Below are positions 12,150 through 23,559 of a stretch of 64,000 nt of DNA, in pieces (position 1 is the stretch's first letter; every line of letters starts with the position of its first letter). The notes below the pieces were generated by a model. It had not been told where the DNA came from and did no database searches. It saw only the letters and a list, made by a program, of their open reading frames with translations. The DNA is from Heligmosomoides polygyrus polygyrus. Lineage: Eukaryota > Nematoda > Chromadorea > Rhabditida > Heligmosomidae. The translations under genes were made by a program, and so were the position numbers. The stretch lies in NCBI GenBank assembly GCA_947396885.1, contig OX377204.1, positions 94,560,728 to 94,624,727 of the forward strand, written 5' to 3'.

Positions 12150-12960
12150 CACGTGGTGCTTAGTGTAAAGCCCATCCGACTTCTGGGGGCACTTCTTCTG
12201 TGTCTCGATTCGTGACGCCCGTTGCACGGCACTCGGGACACGTCTTCTGAAGCCGAACGCTCGTGAGCGAGCGTAATTGCTATTGCGTCAAACAGCAAGA
12301 GCCGTCGCTTCTTCTACCGTTACAGTATCCCATGTTGAGCACGAAAATTTTCCCAATCGATAATATTGATCGACATTGGTGAAAGATCCAAACTTCCGAT
12401 CTGTAGCTGTAACGACCATCCGACGTCTGAAACACGTCTTCTGAATTCAGATGCTTGTTGCACGACGTTAGAGACAGGTGTTCTGAATCTGGACGTTTCT
12501 CGCACAACGGCTGGAACACCCTTCTGACACTGGTTGCATGACGTCTGTGACACGTTTTCTAAGCAGTGGTGAGCCGTATCTCCCGCCACGTTAAAGATCC
12601 GACGCAAACCCCTGCGGCCATTATTTTCGCCCCGAGACGAATGACACATTCCGCTATCACTCACTCGCTGATCGTTGTCCCCGTGGTGAAAGTGGGTCAC
12701 ACTTTCACTGATCGATAGTCGTGTGTCCGGTTATGGAGACGTGGAGGAGGAGAATGTCCGTGGCCGGTCGTTTTTCTCCGTCATCTTCCGCCGTCGCGCG
12801 CCGCCTGCCTGCTTCAACCTCCTCTCCACGGACTTCTTCGGCCGTTTTTCCTCGTACTTCAGCTTCAGCTTCGTCGTAGTCGAGCCGGATTCGTAGCGGA
12901 ACATCACAAGCACATGTGCTGGTCTAGCGTGGTTCTTCTGACACTTCTAGGTGAGGAGAA
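12150..12960. other. GC-rich segment with degenerate short repeats and a possible exon
   Basis: 12410-12560 has degenerate copies of a GTTGCACGACGT...GACACGTYTTCT unit. 12913-12731 (minus) is a 60-codon frame starting MLVMFRYESGSTTTKLKLKY, very basic, with coding-like composition, but with no splice context or homologue that I recognise. Confidence 0.3.
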
Positions 12961-13669
12961 AGTGCCGCTGTAGCTTTCGTCTTCGAGCTCTGACGAGTTT
13001 CAAACGCGATAAAACCTTGCGATGTTGCTATGTTCGTCTTTGGTTTTCGGCTTTAAAATTCCACACGGGGACTCGAGATCCATCCAGCTGGTAGTGGTTC
13101 ACTTTTTCTAGCCTTCAGGGTTAGAGCTACTTATCGACATTAGTCTCCCCTTGTGGGATGCGCCACGTATTCCACATTTTCGGGGCAGCGTACATAGATG
13201 CATTCTCATTCTACACCTTTCTTCTACCACCTTGCTGATTAATAAGGTCTTCTGAGCGGAATTTATTGTTTATAGTCGCCCAACGGTGTGAAATTCACCA
13301 TTATCGATTACACGATCGATCGATATTGGCGGCTTTCACAACACCAAAGCCGCCAAGCAACCGAAGTATATACCATTTTTGCGTCGAATTGGACACTTTT
13401 CAATTTAAATTAAACACTTTTCAAATCAGATTGGACACTCTTCAAAGCCAGCTCAAAACTTTTGAGATCAACATGAGCGCCTTCCAAATCAAACGAGCTT
13501 TTTACAAGTTAAACGACAGACTCTCTAGAATGGTTAAAATAATTTTTTGTTCAAGAAAAATTTGATATAACTTTTTTTGAAATGTTTAAGTACAGCTGCC
13601 GGAATGAGTATAATAATTTTACAAAAAATTTCATTTTTTGAGAAAAAACAATAATTTAAACATTGTTGT

Positions 13670-14035
13670 AAAGCGCCACAACACAGCAGTCATGTAGTGC
13701 ATTAAAAGATTGCATCGCGCCATGCAATGAAAAAGCTCGCCGCAACTTTTATTTGATTGATAGTGTAAATACTGCTTACATTCAGCATCAAAGTGAGGAT
13801 ATGTGTATATTTTAATTGTTTATGTTGCACCGTTTGCAGGCGTGAAACTGCATGCAAACGGAAATTTTTCTACCAGTCGAATAAAAGTCACGACGCACTG
13901 GAGGAGGGCATGGCGCAATCTCTTTTTTTGACACTAAAAAATGATCGTCTTCCTGCTCTTTGAAACAAGTATTATTAGCCCATATTACTTTTCCTCGAAA
14001 ATTCAAGCTTTTATAAAATTTCAAACGATTATTCG
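13670..14035 (+). repeat. Dispersed repeat R-AT, copy C (best preserved)
   Basis: Runs from GCGCCATGCAATG and GATTGATAGTGTAAAT through GATATGTGTATATTTT, CGAATAAAAGTCACGACGC and CATGGCGCAATCTCTTTTT to TTTTATAAAATTTCAAACG. Same order of blocks at 60590-60763 and 61185-61412. No coding capacity. Confidence 0.65.
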
Positions 14036-14262
14036 CTTATTGGATAGATGAAATAAAACTTCAAAAAAGTTGGACCAAAAATTTTCCTTCAACAAAAAAT
14101 TATTTCAACCTTTTTGGGGAGTCTCTAGTTTAATGTAGAAGAAGCTAATTTCTATTTTGAAGAGTTCGCTTTGGTTTCAAAAGTCTTAGGCTAGCATGGA
14201 GGAGTGCTTAACTTTATTTGAAAATGTCCAATTCGACGTGGAAATAATGTATACCCCCATTA

Positions 14263-14396
14263 GGCCCCGTTTATACTTCCGACGCCGAGCGACGCGACGG
14301 CATGTAAAGTGGCCACATTGATCGGTCGCGTCGCTCAATCAATATGGCCACTATATGTCGCGTCGCGTCGCTTGGCGTCGAAGTATAAACGAGGCC
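14263..14396. mobile_element. GGCC-type MITE with TTA duplication
   Basis: 134-bp palindrome: GGCCCCGTTTATACTTC...GAAGTATAAACGAGGCC, flanked by TTA at 14260-14262 and 14397-14399. The TTA target and GGCC ends suggest the PIF/Harbinger superfamily (inference). Interior stem is built of CGACGC and GGCCAC.TTGATCG blocks. Confidence 0.85.
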
Positions 14397-14399
14397 TTA

Positions 14400-16020
14400 G
14401 ACAGTGAGGCCTACTTCATCATCATTTGTAATGGTGTCTGCCACCAAATTTTCGTTGAGTGAAGTGGTTAGCCTGGGCGTGGAATTGAACCAAATCGGCT
14501 TGTTCGCTCATAGGTGGCGCTTGCTCCAACTGCACCACCTTAGGCCGTTCAAGAAATCGTCACAAGACGTGAATGTTGCGAGGATTCTTTGCGTTCCTGA
14601 AGAAGACTACCGCTCTCTTTAAATGCGTTTGTCACGGATAACTGTTGTTTTAAAAAGCTTCAGTGCGAAGTAAAGTGCATGGCGCATCCCAATGGAATGC
14701 TAGATGCTGAGCTCTATCCCTACCATTTGCTGTCTATGCTTTGGGATAAATTAATCATTCTGCTTTTGGTATGCGCCGCACACTCTACTTCGATGGAATG
14801 TCGTGGTTACTACTGGAATGCGTATTTGGTTCCTGAGAAGGCTTACCAGGTGGACAAATGATGGAGATATCCGTCCGTTGCCCGTTGTAGACAGGTCTGC
14901 CACCAGTTCACGAGAATTATCCAATTTTCCAATTTTTTTCATTTTTTACCGAAGGATTCCAGAAAGGTGAACATTTTCCTAAGCTCAATTGGTAGCTGAA
15001 CCGTAGATTAATTCGTCGATGTCTGACCAGGGAATGACTCCAGCTTCTCACTTTGGAACTTCGGATAGAGACCTATATCGTGTGAAAGAGCTCTCGAAGC
15101 GCTGATTACCGATATGTGGACCACATTTGCTAAATGGATCTCAAGAGCGAGTTTTGGCCGACAAAAGTCGCGTCGTCACGCGCACTCATAGAGCGCTGGG
15201 TGCAGTGCTGCGTAATCAGAGGAGCGACTGGCTGCGGCGATGGCGCAGTGGTAGGGTGCTTGCTTCGCAGGATTGAGGTCGTGAGTTCGGTTCCCATCGG
15301 TGTTGGCGTTTTTGCATTTGGCGACGTATCTGCTACGAGGATTTATGATCTCATTTTTAACACATTTGAGGTGAGAGGAGCCGCAGGTTCTGTCGACAGC
15401 GCTGCACAGGCTCGAATCTGACTCTTACGATATCTTCCGAAATGCTACGTCTTCCACATACTGAATGCTATTCTTATCGTGGAATAAGATTCTGAAGAAA
15501 ATGGAAAAATTGCTGAAAGCAGCAGAATTCCCGAATTTTAAAAACATCCTTAGACATTTACATATTTTTCATTTCTCGACTTGATTTACCAGAAGAATTG
15601 CGCTTTTCTCGGTGTTTCAGCAGCTTAAGGAGGCTTCTTAGTGCGAATATTTGAAGGTCCGCTACTAAAAATGTCTTTTTTGCAAAGAAAAATTCCTGCC
15701 GAGTTTTCAAATCTTTATTCATGATAGTACAACGAAGACCTTCCTACTTCAGCTCATCACACCTACGCCGATGTGATGCAAATGGTCGATTCGAAGTGGA
15801 TGAATCAATTCGTTCCACGACAGTACAACAAGGTTCAAGGTCAGGAATATTTCTTGAATTTAAGAGACCTTTAAAATCTGTCAGTAATTTAAAAATTATT
15901 AGATAAATAAATGTAAAACTCTAGTCCCAGACAGAGTTGGAACTCGCACACCATCATTCAGCTATGTGTTCCTTAACCTTTGAATGAAATGTCAATACAG
16001 TCCGTGACCAAACGGCAGAC
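14400..16020. other. No gene; SINE-1 scraps and a tRNA-like fragment
   Basis: Short SINE-1 3' pieces at about 14665-14700 (+) and 14765-14830 (-). The remainder shows no splice-supported frame. Confidence 0.5.
15228..15302 (+). pseudogene. tRNA-like sequence, decayed
   Basis: TGGCGCAGTGGTAGGGTGC resembles an A box and D arm, TTGCTTCGCAG an anticodon arm (CGC, Ala-like), GAGTTCGGTTCCC a B box and T arm. The acceptor stem pairs poorly and the 3' anticodon stem is lost, so this is a tRNA pseudogene or SINE head rather than a working gene. Confidence 0.4.
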
Positions 16021-16377
16021 GCCGTCACTGGTCAATTTCTGCTTGGAATGCGCCACGCATTTTACTTCCGGCTTTCCTTAACATGATGGAGGCTGTTCTG
16101 AAGGCATATTTGTACTGTATAATGGGCTTAGAGCCCCGTCAGTAGTCTGACGGGTAGTCGGAGCACTTTGCTCGCCTGGCTGCGGAGTCGAGCCGAACCC
16201 GATCGATTCGCGCTTGTGCGCCAGTGGCCCTTACTCTGGCTACTTGCCCATATTGCTGCAAAACGACTTTGTCATGGACACTGCAAGGAGCTAGGCATAT
16301 GATCTACTTATTCATTGAGTTGAGATTCTGTGATCTCATATTGAAGCAACAAGACTACCATTGAGGCTTTGCTCCCT

Positions 16378-17725
16378 CACATCGATAATATCGATCGATA
16401 TTGATTGAACGATTGATACCGTTTGCTTGATGTAAGGCCTGCCTGTCCACAGCAAAGCACTTTTGCGTGATTTCCACTTGAAACAGGCAGTTCTAGGCGA
16501 TTATCAGTAAAATCGATCGATATTGATTGGACGGTTGATACTGTTTTTCCCACTTGAAACCGCCAGTTTTGGGCAATTATCAGTAAGATCGATCGAAACT
16601 GATTCACTGGAAAATATTTTTGTGCGGTTCCCACTTGAAACCGGCATTTCTGAGCGACCAGTGGTAAAATCGATCGATATTGATTGGTCGTCTCATACTG
16701 TTGACCTTCATAAGGCCTTCCTGTTCATCAGAATATATTTTTGCATGATGCACAGTGTCGATCGATTGATTATACGGTTCATACCGTTTTTTATTTGTTT
16801 CAAGGCCGTGTTGTTCGTCGGAAAATATTTTTGCGTGATTCCCGCTTGAAACAGGCAGTTCTGGGCGATTATCAGTAATATCGATCGATATTGATTGGAC
16901 GGTTGGTACTGTTATTTATTTTTTCAATACCTTCCTTTTCAGTGGAAAATATTTTTGCACCATTCCCACTTAAAACAGGCATTTTTGAGTGGCCAGCGGT
17001 AAAATCGATCGATATTGATTGACCGTTTCATACTGTTTATTTTCCTAAGGCCTTCCTGTTCGTTGGAATACCTTTTTGCGTGATGAACAGTATCAGTCGA
17101 TATCATCGATTGGACGTTTTATATGGTTAGCTTGTTGTAAGACCTTTCTGTCCATCAGAAAACATTTTTGCGTGGTCTCCACTTGAAACGGGCATTTCTG
17201 GGCGATCATCAGTGATATCGATCGGTATTGATTGGACGGTTGGTACTGTTTTTTATTTTTCAATACTTTCCTTTTCAGTGGAAAATATTTTTGCGCGATT
17301 CCCACTTAAAACAGACATTTTTGAGTGACCAGCGGTAAATCGATCGATATTGATTGGCCGTTTCATGCTGTTTATTTTCCTAAGGCCTTCCTGTTCGTCG
17401 GAATACTTTTTTGCGTGATGAACAGTATATCATCGATTGGACGTTTTATATGGTTAGCTTGTTGTAAGACCTTTCTGTCCATCAGAAAATATTTGCATGG
17501 TCCCCACTTGAAACGGGCATTTCTGGGCGATCATCAGTGATATCGATTGGTATTGATTGACCATTTGTTGCCGATAACTTGTTGTAAGGCCTTGCTGTCC
17601 TGACTCCCACTTGAAACAGGCATTTCTGGGCCATCATCTGTAATATCGAACGATATTGATTTTCCGACGGTACCATTTGCTCCTCAAACAGATTTTGTGT
17701 AGCAAAATCGATAGCGCGGACCACT
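16378..17725 (+). repeat. Tandem array of ~120-bp units with ~335-bp higher-order order
   Basis: The core ATCGATCGATATTGATTGG (with variants) is at about 16385, 16511, 16668, 16878, 17004, 17217, 17338 and 17541. Between cores: CCTTCCTGTTCRTCGGAA, TTTTTGCGTGATTCCC and ACTTGAAACAGGCATTTCTG. 16878-17210 and 17217-17545 are near-copies, so three units form a larger repeat. Confidence 0.85.
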
Positions 17726-18590
17726 ATTGATTGAACGACACTGTGTGTTCCGCTGGAGTCAATCCACCGATTAACATGCTTGCATTATGCTCACCTGCAT
17801 CCTGAGCAGAGATCGATAACGTCAAGGCAGGTGTGAAATCCCTACTGAGGCAATTAATTTGGCGCGGATAGTCGGATGGAAGGACATAATGACAGACGGC
17901 TGAATTAAACTTGTATATACAGTAGAATAGCTAGCCTAATCTCATGGGCCAATACTGGATGGAGCCTCGACCCAAAAATCGCGAATTATCGATCAATATA
18001 GGATAGCCGATCGATATTGTTTACATGCTGCGAAATCAATGCATGCGCGGCCATCATGCTCCCGTAATGTCCATCTGAAAGCTTGACCGTGAGTAGGACC
18101 CAAGAATGTCGACTGACTGGAACGGCAATCAATTTTGCGCCGACGGATGAACAGACAGACGGACTCACTGACGGGTTAAGCCTCTTATGTATGGTCTATG
18201 CTTGTGGTTCTTCCACCTTTTCAGTAGCTTTTCGAACCAATGTTCGAGGCATTTTTTGACTGTGAAAAGCCTTCTTAATTTTCAATGAAGCCCTTTTTTC
18301 CGTCGAAATTGGTTACGAAGCTCTTCTAACGGCCATTATTTTCGCGCTAAAGTGCGGTTGGACCCTTTCGTGTGTAGTAAAATGTCAATAGAATGAAACA
18401 CGAATGGTATTAGACAAAGCTGTCGATTCTCCCGGGATACGCCGTGCACTCTACTTTTTCCTGATTTCTTGAAGTTATCCTGAATTGGTTCTTTATTGGT
18501 ATATTGGTATCGACTCTTGATTTATGGTTTGAAGGTAGAAAGAGTATAATTCGGCGTCGATCAACTTTATGGTAGATTGCGCCACGCATT
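17726..18590. other. No gene; scattered satellite-like motifs
   Basis: 17985-18180 contains GATCGATATTG and a GACAGACGGACGG-type stretch shared with 24120-24400, 24640-24810 and (reversed) 57140-57200. Otherwise nothing recognised. Confidence 0.45.
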
Positions 18591-18599
18591 CTTCTTGTA

Positions 18600-19240
18600 G
18601 GGGATATCTTGACGGGCGTTGGACCTGGGCGGGACGAGAACTTTGAGTCGTTTCGTGGAAAAGAGCGGCAGTACGAGCCTTCTTCTTTTCGATGAAAAAC
18701 GAGGGCAGTAGGCGATATTCGACCTGCATGGTAAAGCGGGAACGCGCCAGCAAATGGGGTGCTACTCTGGTAAGAATTTATGGTCGATGTTCATGCTGGT
18801 CATATTGTCGACTAGTACATTTCTTCCTATCCATGCAGGCCACATTGTCGGCTAGTTGCTTCCTGTCTTTCCTGTGCGGCCCGGACTGTCGACTAGTAGT
18901 TGCAGGCCACATTGTCGACTAGTTCGAAGTAGACTACATCTTGATTTGGGATGTGCATGCGCCGCTCTACTAGAATGTACAGGATATCTTGACGGGCATT
19001 AGACCTGGCCGGGACAAGAACTTTGAGCCCATTCGTGCTACAGGCGAGAGTCGGCGCCTTCTCCAATTCGGTAAAAAAGGCGAGGTTACTAGTCGATATA
19101 TGGCTTGTATGGGAATCGAGAATACGCCAGCCAATAACGGTGCTACTCTGGTAAGGCATGTACGGTCGCCGCTCATGCGGGCCATATTGTCGACTAGAAC
19201 TTTCCTCCTATGCATGCAAGCCACATTGTGGGCAAGTTGA
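18600..19240 (+). repeat. Direct duplication, ~380-bp step
   Basis: GGATATCTTGACGGGC...GGGACRAGAACTTTGAG...GCCAGC...GGTGCTACTCTGGTAAG occurs at 18601 and again at 18981, each followed by the minisatellite unit. Confidence 0.75.
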
Positions 19241-19710
19241 TTCCTGCCCTCCTATTCGGGCCAGACTGTCGACTGGTAGCTTTCCCCTACCCATGCTGGC
19301 CACATTGTCGACCAGTACCTTCCTTCATATGCATGCACGCCACATTGTCGGCTAGTTGCTTCCTGCCTTCATATGCAGGCCAGAATGTCGACCGGTAGCT
19401 TCCTGCCTACCCATGCTGGCCACACTGCCGACAAGTGCGTTCCTTCCTATCCATGCAGGCGCCACATTGTCGGCTAGTTGCTTCTTGCCTTCTTATGCGG
19501 GCCAGACTGTCGACTGGTAGCTTCCCGCCTACCCATGCAGGCCACATTGTCGACAGTACTGTTGGCTAGTAGCTTCCTGCTTACCCAATCCTTCCTATCC
19601 GTGAAGGCGCCTCATTGTCGGCTAGTAGCTTCCTGCCTACCCATGCAGGCCAGACTGTCCAAAAGTAGCTTCCCGCCCACCTATGTGGGCCGGACTGTCG
19701 ACAAGTTCGA
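18785..19710 (+). repeat. Minisatellite, ~60-bp unit (TGTCGACTAGTAGCTTCCTG)
   Basis: About 13 imperfect units of GCAGGCCACATTGTCGACTAG plus TAGCTTCCTGCCTACCCAT. The reverse complement (CTAGTCGACAATGTGGCCTG) closely resembles the terminal repeat of the elements at 28982 and 35221 (ACTAGTCGTTAATGTGGCCT). Confidence 0.85.
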
Positions 19711-19758
19711 AGTCTAGTGTGTCTTGATTGGTGATGCCCATACGTAGAATCTTTTAAA

Positions 19759-20549
19759 ATGACGTTTTTGGCCCGACCTACCACGAGCAATGAGCGCTCT
19801 GCTGGCCTCGACACGGAGTCGAACCCGGGCCCAATTCCCTCCCCATCCCGATGCGCATTTTCAGGCGAAAATGGCGAGCAGCAGCCGGACGTCACGAAGG
19901 ACAACAGCTTCGGCTACAGCGAGCAGGGCATGAAGGACCTGGATGAGGTGAGTGAGTGTGTCGAAGAGCCGCAGCTAAGCTGCCCATACACGACGGTCGG
20001 TGTGCATTACAGTAGTGGAGCGGGTGTACTTAGTTGATCGACAATATCCGGGCTAATATCGGCGGCTGTTTGTCGAGAGGCGGCTGTGTGAGCGGTTCGG
20101 CGGGGCTTTTTAGTGCAGGGAGCTGGAGCAGCCGGCCGCCGCCTCGACGAGTCGTTTTGTGAGCAGCTCATCTCGGCAAACAATACCCGGCTTTGGCTCG
20201 GACCGACTGAGCGACCACCGAACTTTGCCGCTGGAGATCCATCTCAGGGAGTGCTTTCCAGGTCGGTGGCCTTGTTGGCGGTGGCGATTCCGAATTGCTG
20301 GGCATCCTACGACCGTACTACTCTGTGGTGGACATGTCGGCCAACGGCAACAAGCAGGTAACCCCCAAGAGATCTTCGAGCGACGTTGAGCTTAAGCCCG
20401 AGCTTCTTCAGGGAATGGGCTCGTACCTCCATGTCCTACCCGACTCGTCAGAAGGCGATGAACCCATCTACACCCTTGGAGCGTCGTTCTACGGAGGACT
20501 GGAGCCAGCCGGAGCGAAGATGGGCTACTTGACACGACCGTTTGGATAA
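19759..20549 (+). CDS. Small two-exon gene of unknown function
   Basis: Exon 1 is 19759-19947 (donor GAG|GTGAGT); exon 2 is 20262-20549 (acceptor CTTTCCAG, TAA at 20547). Phase 0 gives 158 residues. Both exons have GC-rich, codon-like composition unlike the flanks. The second half reads GGGDSELLGILRPYY, then KRSSSDVELKPELLQG, then YTLGASFYGGLEPAG, ending TRPFG. There is no signal peptide, membrane segment or known motif. AATAAA lies at about 20583. I do not recognise the family. The 5' end is doubtful: an acceptor-like TTTTCAG inside exon 1 (near 19862) could be the true exon boundary, and the upstream part of exon 1 contains an antisense Pol III B-box-like string, so the first ~35 codons may be repeat-derived. 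Confidence 0.55.
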
Positions 20550-20580
20550 CTTACTGTTCAAAAAATTTAATAATAATAAC

Positions 20581-20588
20581 TGTAATAA
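20581..20588 (+). promoter_or_regulatory. Probable poly(A) signal of the two-exon gene
   Basis: AATAAA about 35 bp after the TAA at 20549, in an AT-rich stretch. Confidence 0.5.
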
Positions 20589-20757
20589 ATATTTTCAAGT
20601 CTTAGTCACCTCTGAACTATTTGGAGCAGTGACAGGTGGTGCAGCTTGAGCGAGTGACAGTTTGTTCGGGTTCGATTCCTACGCATATCTTCATTCCCTT
20701 GTAGCTTAGGAATGTTAGAACATTGGAAGACGTTTCGCGACGTAAGGCGGACTAGCG

Positions 20758-21044
20758 GGAGCGTGTAGCGCAGTTGGAGGCGCCGACTGTCGCGTGCACC
20801 CGATACCAGGTTCCTGATTCGGTTTTCCCGCCCAGGCCAACCAACCCTTCCATCCCTCCGGGGTAGGTGAATTGGTACCAGACGTGTCTGGGAAGAGCGC
20901 TGACTTGTTCATCGGCTGGCCACCGCAAGTCATTGTATGGCCAAATACGCACCTAAATCGCCTCCACGACATCCCGTAGAAGTAGAATGCGTGGCGCATC
21001 CCAAAAGGGATTGAGTAACGCCGTCCTTTATCCTTTATTTTCCT
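20758..21044 (+). mobile_element. SINE-1 copy with 14-bp target duplication
   Basis: Flanks AAGGCGGACTAGCG (20744-20757) and AAGGAGGACTAGCG (21045-21058), one mismatch. Both Pol III boxes present; 3' TATCCTTTATTTTCCT. Confidence 0.9.
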
Positions 21045-21194
21045 AAGGAGGACTAGCGTTAGTATAGGTATTAGCAAGACATAAATATCAAGGCGAAGTA
21101 GAGTGCGTGGCCCAAACCGAAGTCTTTTGACTACATTTCCACTTCCTGTCCGGGTAGCCTTGCATTTTTTTCAGAGGAATTCTCTTGTAAGCCC

Positions 21195-22800
21195 TTTTTC
21201 GTGCGTTGCACTGGTTTCTCCTATTCTTTATAATTCTCTTCTCTTTCTCCTTGTCTCTGTCTTCGTCCTCATCTTCCTTTCCTTCCGGTCCATCTGCTTC
21301 GCAACATTATCCTTCTCTTTCTTTTTCTTCTTTGTCGCCTTCTTCCTTCTTATCCAACTTATCGTCTTTTTCTTCCCCTTCACCCTATTACTTCCTTCCT
21401 TGTCTTATTCTCTTTCTTCCTCCTCATTTTCGTGTCTCTTCTCCCTACTTCTCTTCTTCATTCTTCTTCTTGTCTCTTTCTTCATTTTCTTGATCTTATT
21501 CCTCATCATCTTTTCCGTTTTCTTTGCCCTTCTCTTCATTCTCTTCTTCAGCTCTTTCTCCCTACTCTTCCTCTTCCTCTTGGCCATCGTCTTTTTATTT
21601 CTTCTTCCTCCCCTTCTTCTTTTTCCTGTCTTTCTCTTGTTTTCCCTTTCTTTCTTCCTCTTCCTCTTCTTTCTCTTCTCCTCCTTTCTTGCCTTATTCC
21701 CTGATCTCTGATTTTTCCGTTTGAAATGGTTTTCGTCTTTGTTCTTCTTCTCTTTCTCTCTTCACTAATTTCTTCGTGATTCCCTTTTCAACCACCTTTT
21801 CTTCTCAATTTTTCCTTTTTCTATGCTTCTTCCTTCTCTGTTTTTATCCCCCTCCCTCTTCTCTTCATCCCCCATTCCTTCGGTTGTCGTCGAAGCAGCC
21901 GTGCTTTTCTTCCTTCTTATTCTTCCTTCTCTTCTTCTGCTTTTCGTCCTTCTTCTTTTCATCTCCCTTCTCCTGTTCCTTCTCTTTATCCGTCTTCCTC
22001 CATCTCCTCGCTTACTTTGATGTTCGTCGAAGGTCATATTCTTTTAATTTTGTTTCTCGATCTCCTTTCTCATTACTTCTTCGTGTTATTCTTTATTTTT
22101 CCCCTCTTCTCCCTTTCTTCCTCTGTAATTCTCTTCCTTCATTCCTTTCCTTTCCACTTCTCCCTACTCATCCCTCTCCCGCTTTCTTTTTTACTCCGCA
22201 GATATTTCATCGTCATCGTCGTAGCATTCTTTCTCTTGTTTTGCTCTATTTCTTTGGCCTTTTCTTCTTCGTTGTGGTGGTCATTTTTCTCAAACAGTCG
22301 TCTTCTTCCTTTCAGTTTCTCCGTCACTATTGTTCCTCCTGTTGTCATCTCATCCTCGCACTCCTTTTAGAGAATCATATCTTCATCTGTTGTACTAGTT
22401 CTTTTCGATTCTTATTCCTTACACTCTCCTTTTCTTCTTATCTCTTTATTCTTCATTTTGTTCTTTGTCTTCTTTTCTTCTCTTTTCCTTCTCTTCCTCC
22501 TCCTCTTCTTCGCCTCCCTCTCCTCCTCATTCTTTTTCTACTTTCCCTCTTAGCTCTCTTTTCTCGTTTTTCTTCTTCTCCCTCCTCTTTATCTTCTTTG
22601 TCCTTCTTCGTCTTCCATCACTCCCTCCTTGCTTTGTTTGTCTTCCGTTTTGGCTTATTCCCAACCTTCATCATTGCTCTTCTCTTTTATTCATCTTGTA
22701 CCAATTCGAGCCCTTCTTGTTCTTCTTTGCTGTCGTGGCAGTCGTATTCAACATCAAAGAGATCATCATCTTCACGATTTGTCTTCTCTGATGTCCTTCT
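21195..22800 (+). repeat. 1.6-kb polypyrimidine tract (TTC/TCC-rich)
   Basis: The plus strand is overwhelmingly C and T for about 1,600 bp, with TTCTTCCTCTT-type motifs and no fixed period. Long open frames here (up to 351 codons of F/S/L/P) come from the lack of purines and not from a gene. Confidence 0.9.
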
Positions 22801-22959
22801 TCTTTCCACGGTTCTTTTTAGACGACTATGATAGGTCAGAAGATATGAGAACTAAACGTTGAAAGAAATCAGGCGATTTTTGCTTTAAACCACAGGAGGT
22901 ATTTTTTAGGTGGTTGTACAGTTTCATTGGTGTTTCAAGCGTTCTCCATAACGTCTTCT

Positions 22960-23300
22960 AGAACGGTGCTGCTTCCTCTGTTCTCCACTCCGCCTCCGCC
23001 ATCGATGACCTCGTCCAGTGGCTCTCATCTAGGTGTGAAGTCAACGATCTGAGGGTGCTGAACAGAAGCTGATTACCGTTGGCGAAGTGCTTGTTTGACA
23101 TGGCCAGTGGAGTCGTCTTCGGTCGTCGTCCTGTCACCCTCGGTAGCTCGCTGACAACGCCCGAACAATGCACATCAAAGCGGCCGCGACCGACGCTGAC
23201 AATGGAGTTCTTCCTCGAGCAGAGGAGGAAATCCGGCGGGAACCACCGGGGAAAGGACTCCCGACATGTCGAGTGAGATGGTGCGAACCGACTGAGCACG
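22960..23300. other. Possible coding segment, strand unresolved
   Basis: GC-rich block open on both strands: plus 23079-23276 (MAKCLFDMASGVVFGRRPV to a stop) and minus 23299-22958 (with GRGRFDVHCSGVVSELPRV after an acceptor-like CATTGTCAG). Composition is exon-like. No recognisable motif. Confidence 0.3.
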
Positions 23301-23362
23301 GCTAAGAGGGTTCTTAGGTAATGAATGAGCTACGCAGACAAGGGACTGGCGTAGTGGGGTCG

Positions 23363-23557
23363 TATATTCGCTACATGTCGCAAACATGGGCAGCAGTGCG
23401 AGATAGCAACGTTTCAACCAATCAGTCCGCATCGAATGCACATTCCATTGTGAGAAGAAGCATGTGGTCGGTACCATGTTTGGCTGGTGCTTTGTCTGGC
23501 TATGATTGGCCGTTGCAATCCCTCTTCCAATGCTGCCCATCTTCGCGACATGTGCCG
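23363..23557. repeat. Foldback/MITE, CATGGGCAGCA ends
   Basis: ACATGTCGCAAACATGGGCAGCA at the left pairs with TGCTGCCCATCTTCGCGACATGT at the right. A related pair lies at 58667-58823. The minus frames across it are not genes. Confidence 0.55.
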
Positions 23558-23559
23558 TC

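Noticed and set aside
21776..22831. 351-codon plus-strand open frame
   Set aside because: Only F, S, L, P-type codons from a polypyrimidine tract; all three frames and neighbours are equally open.
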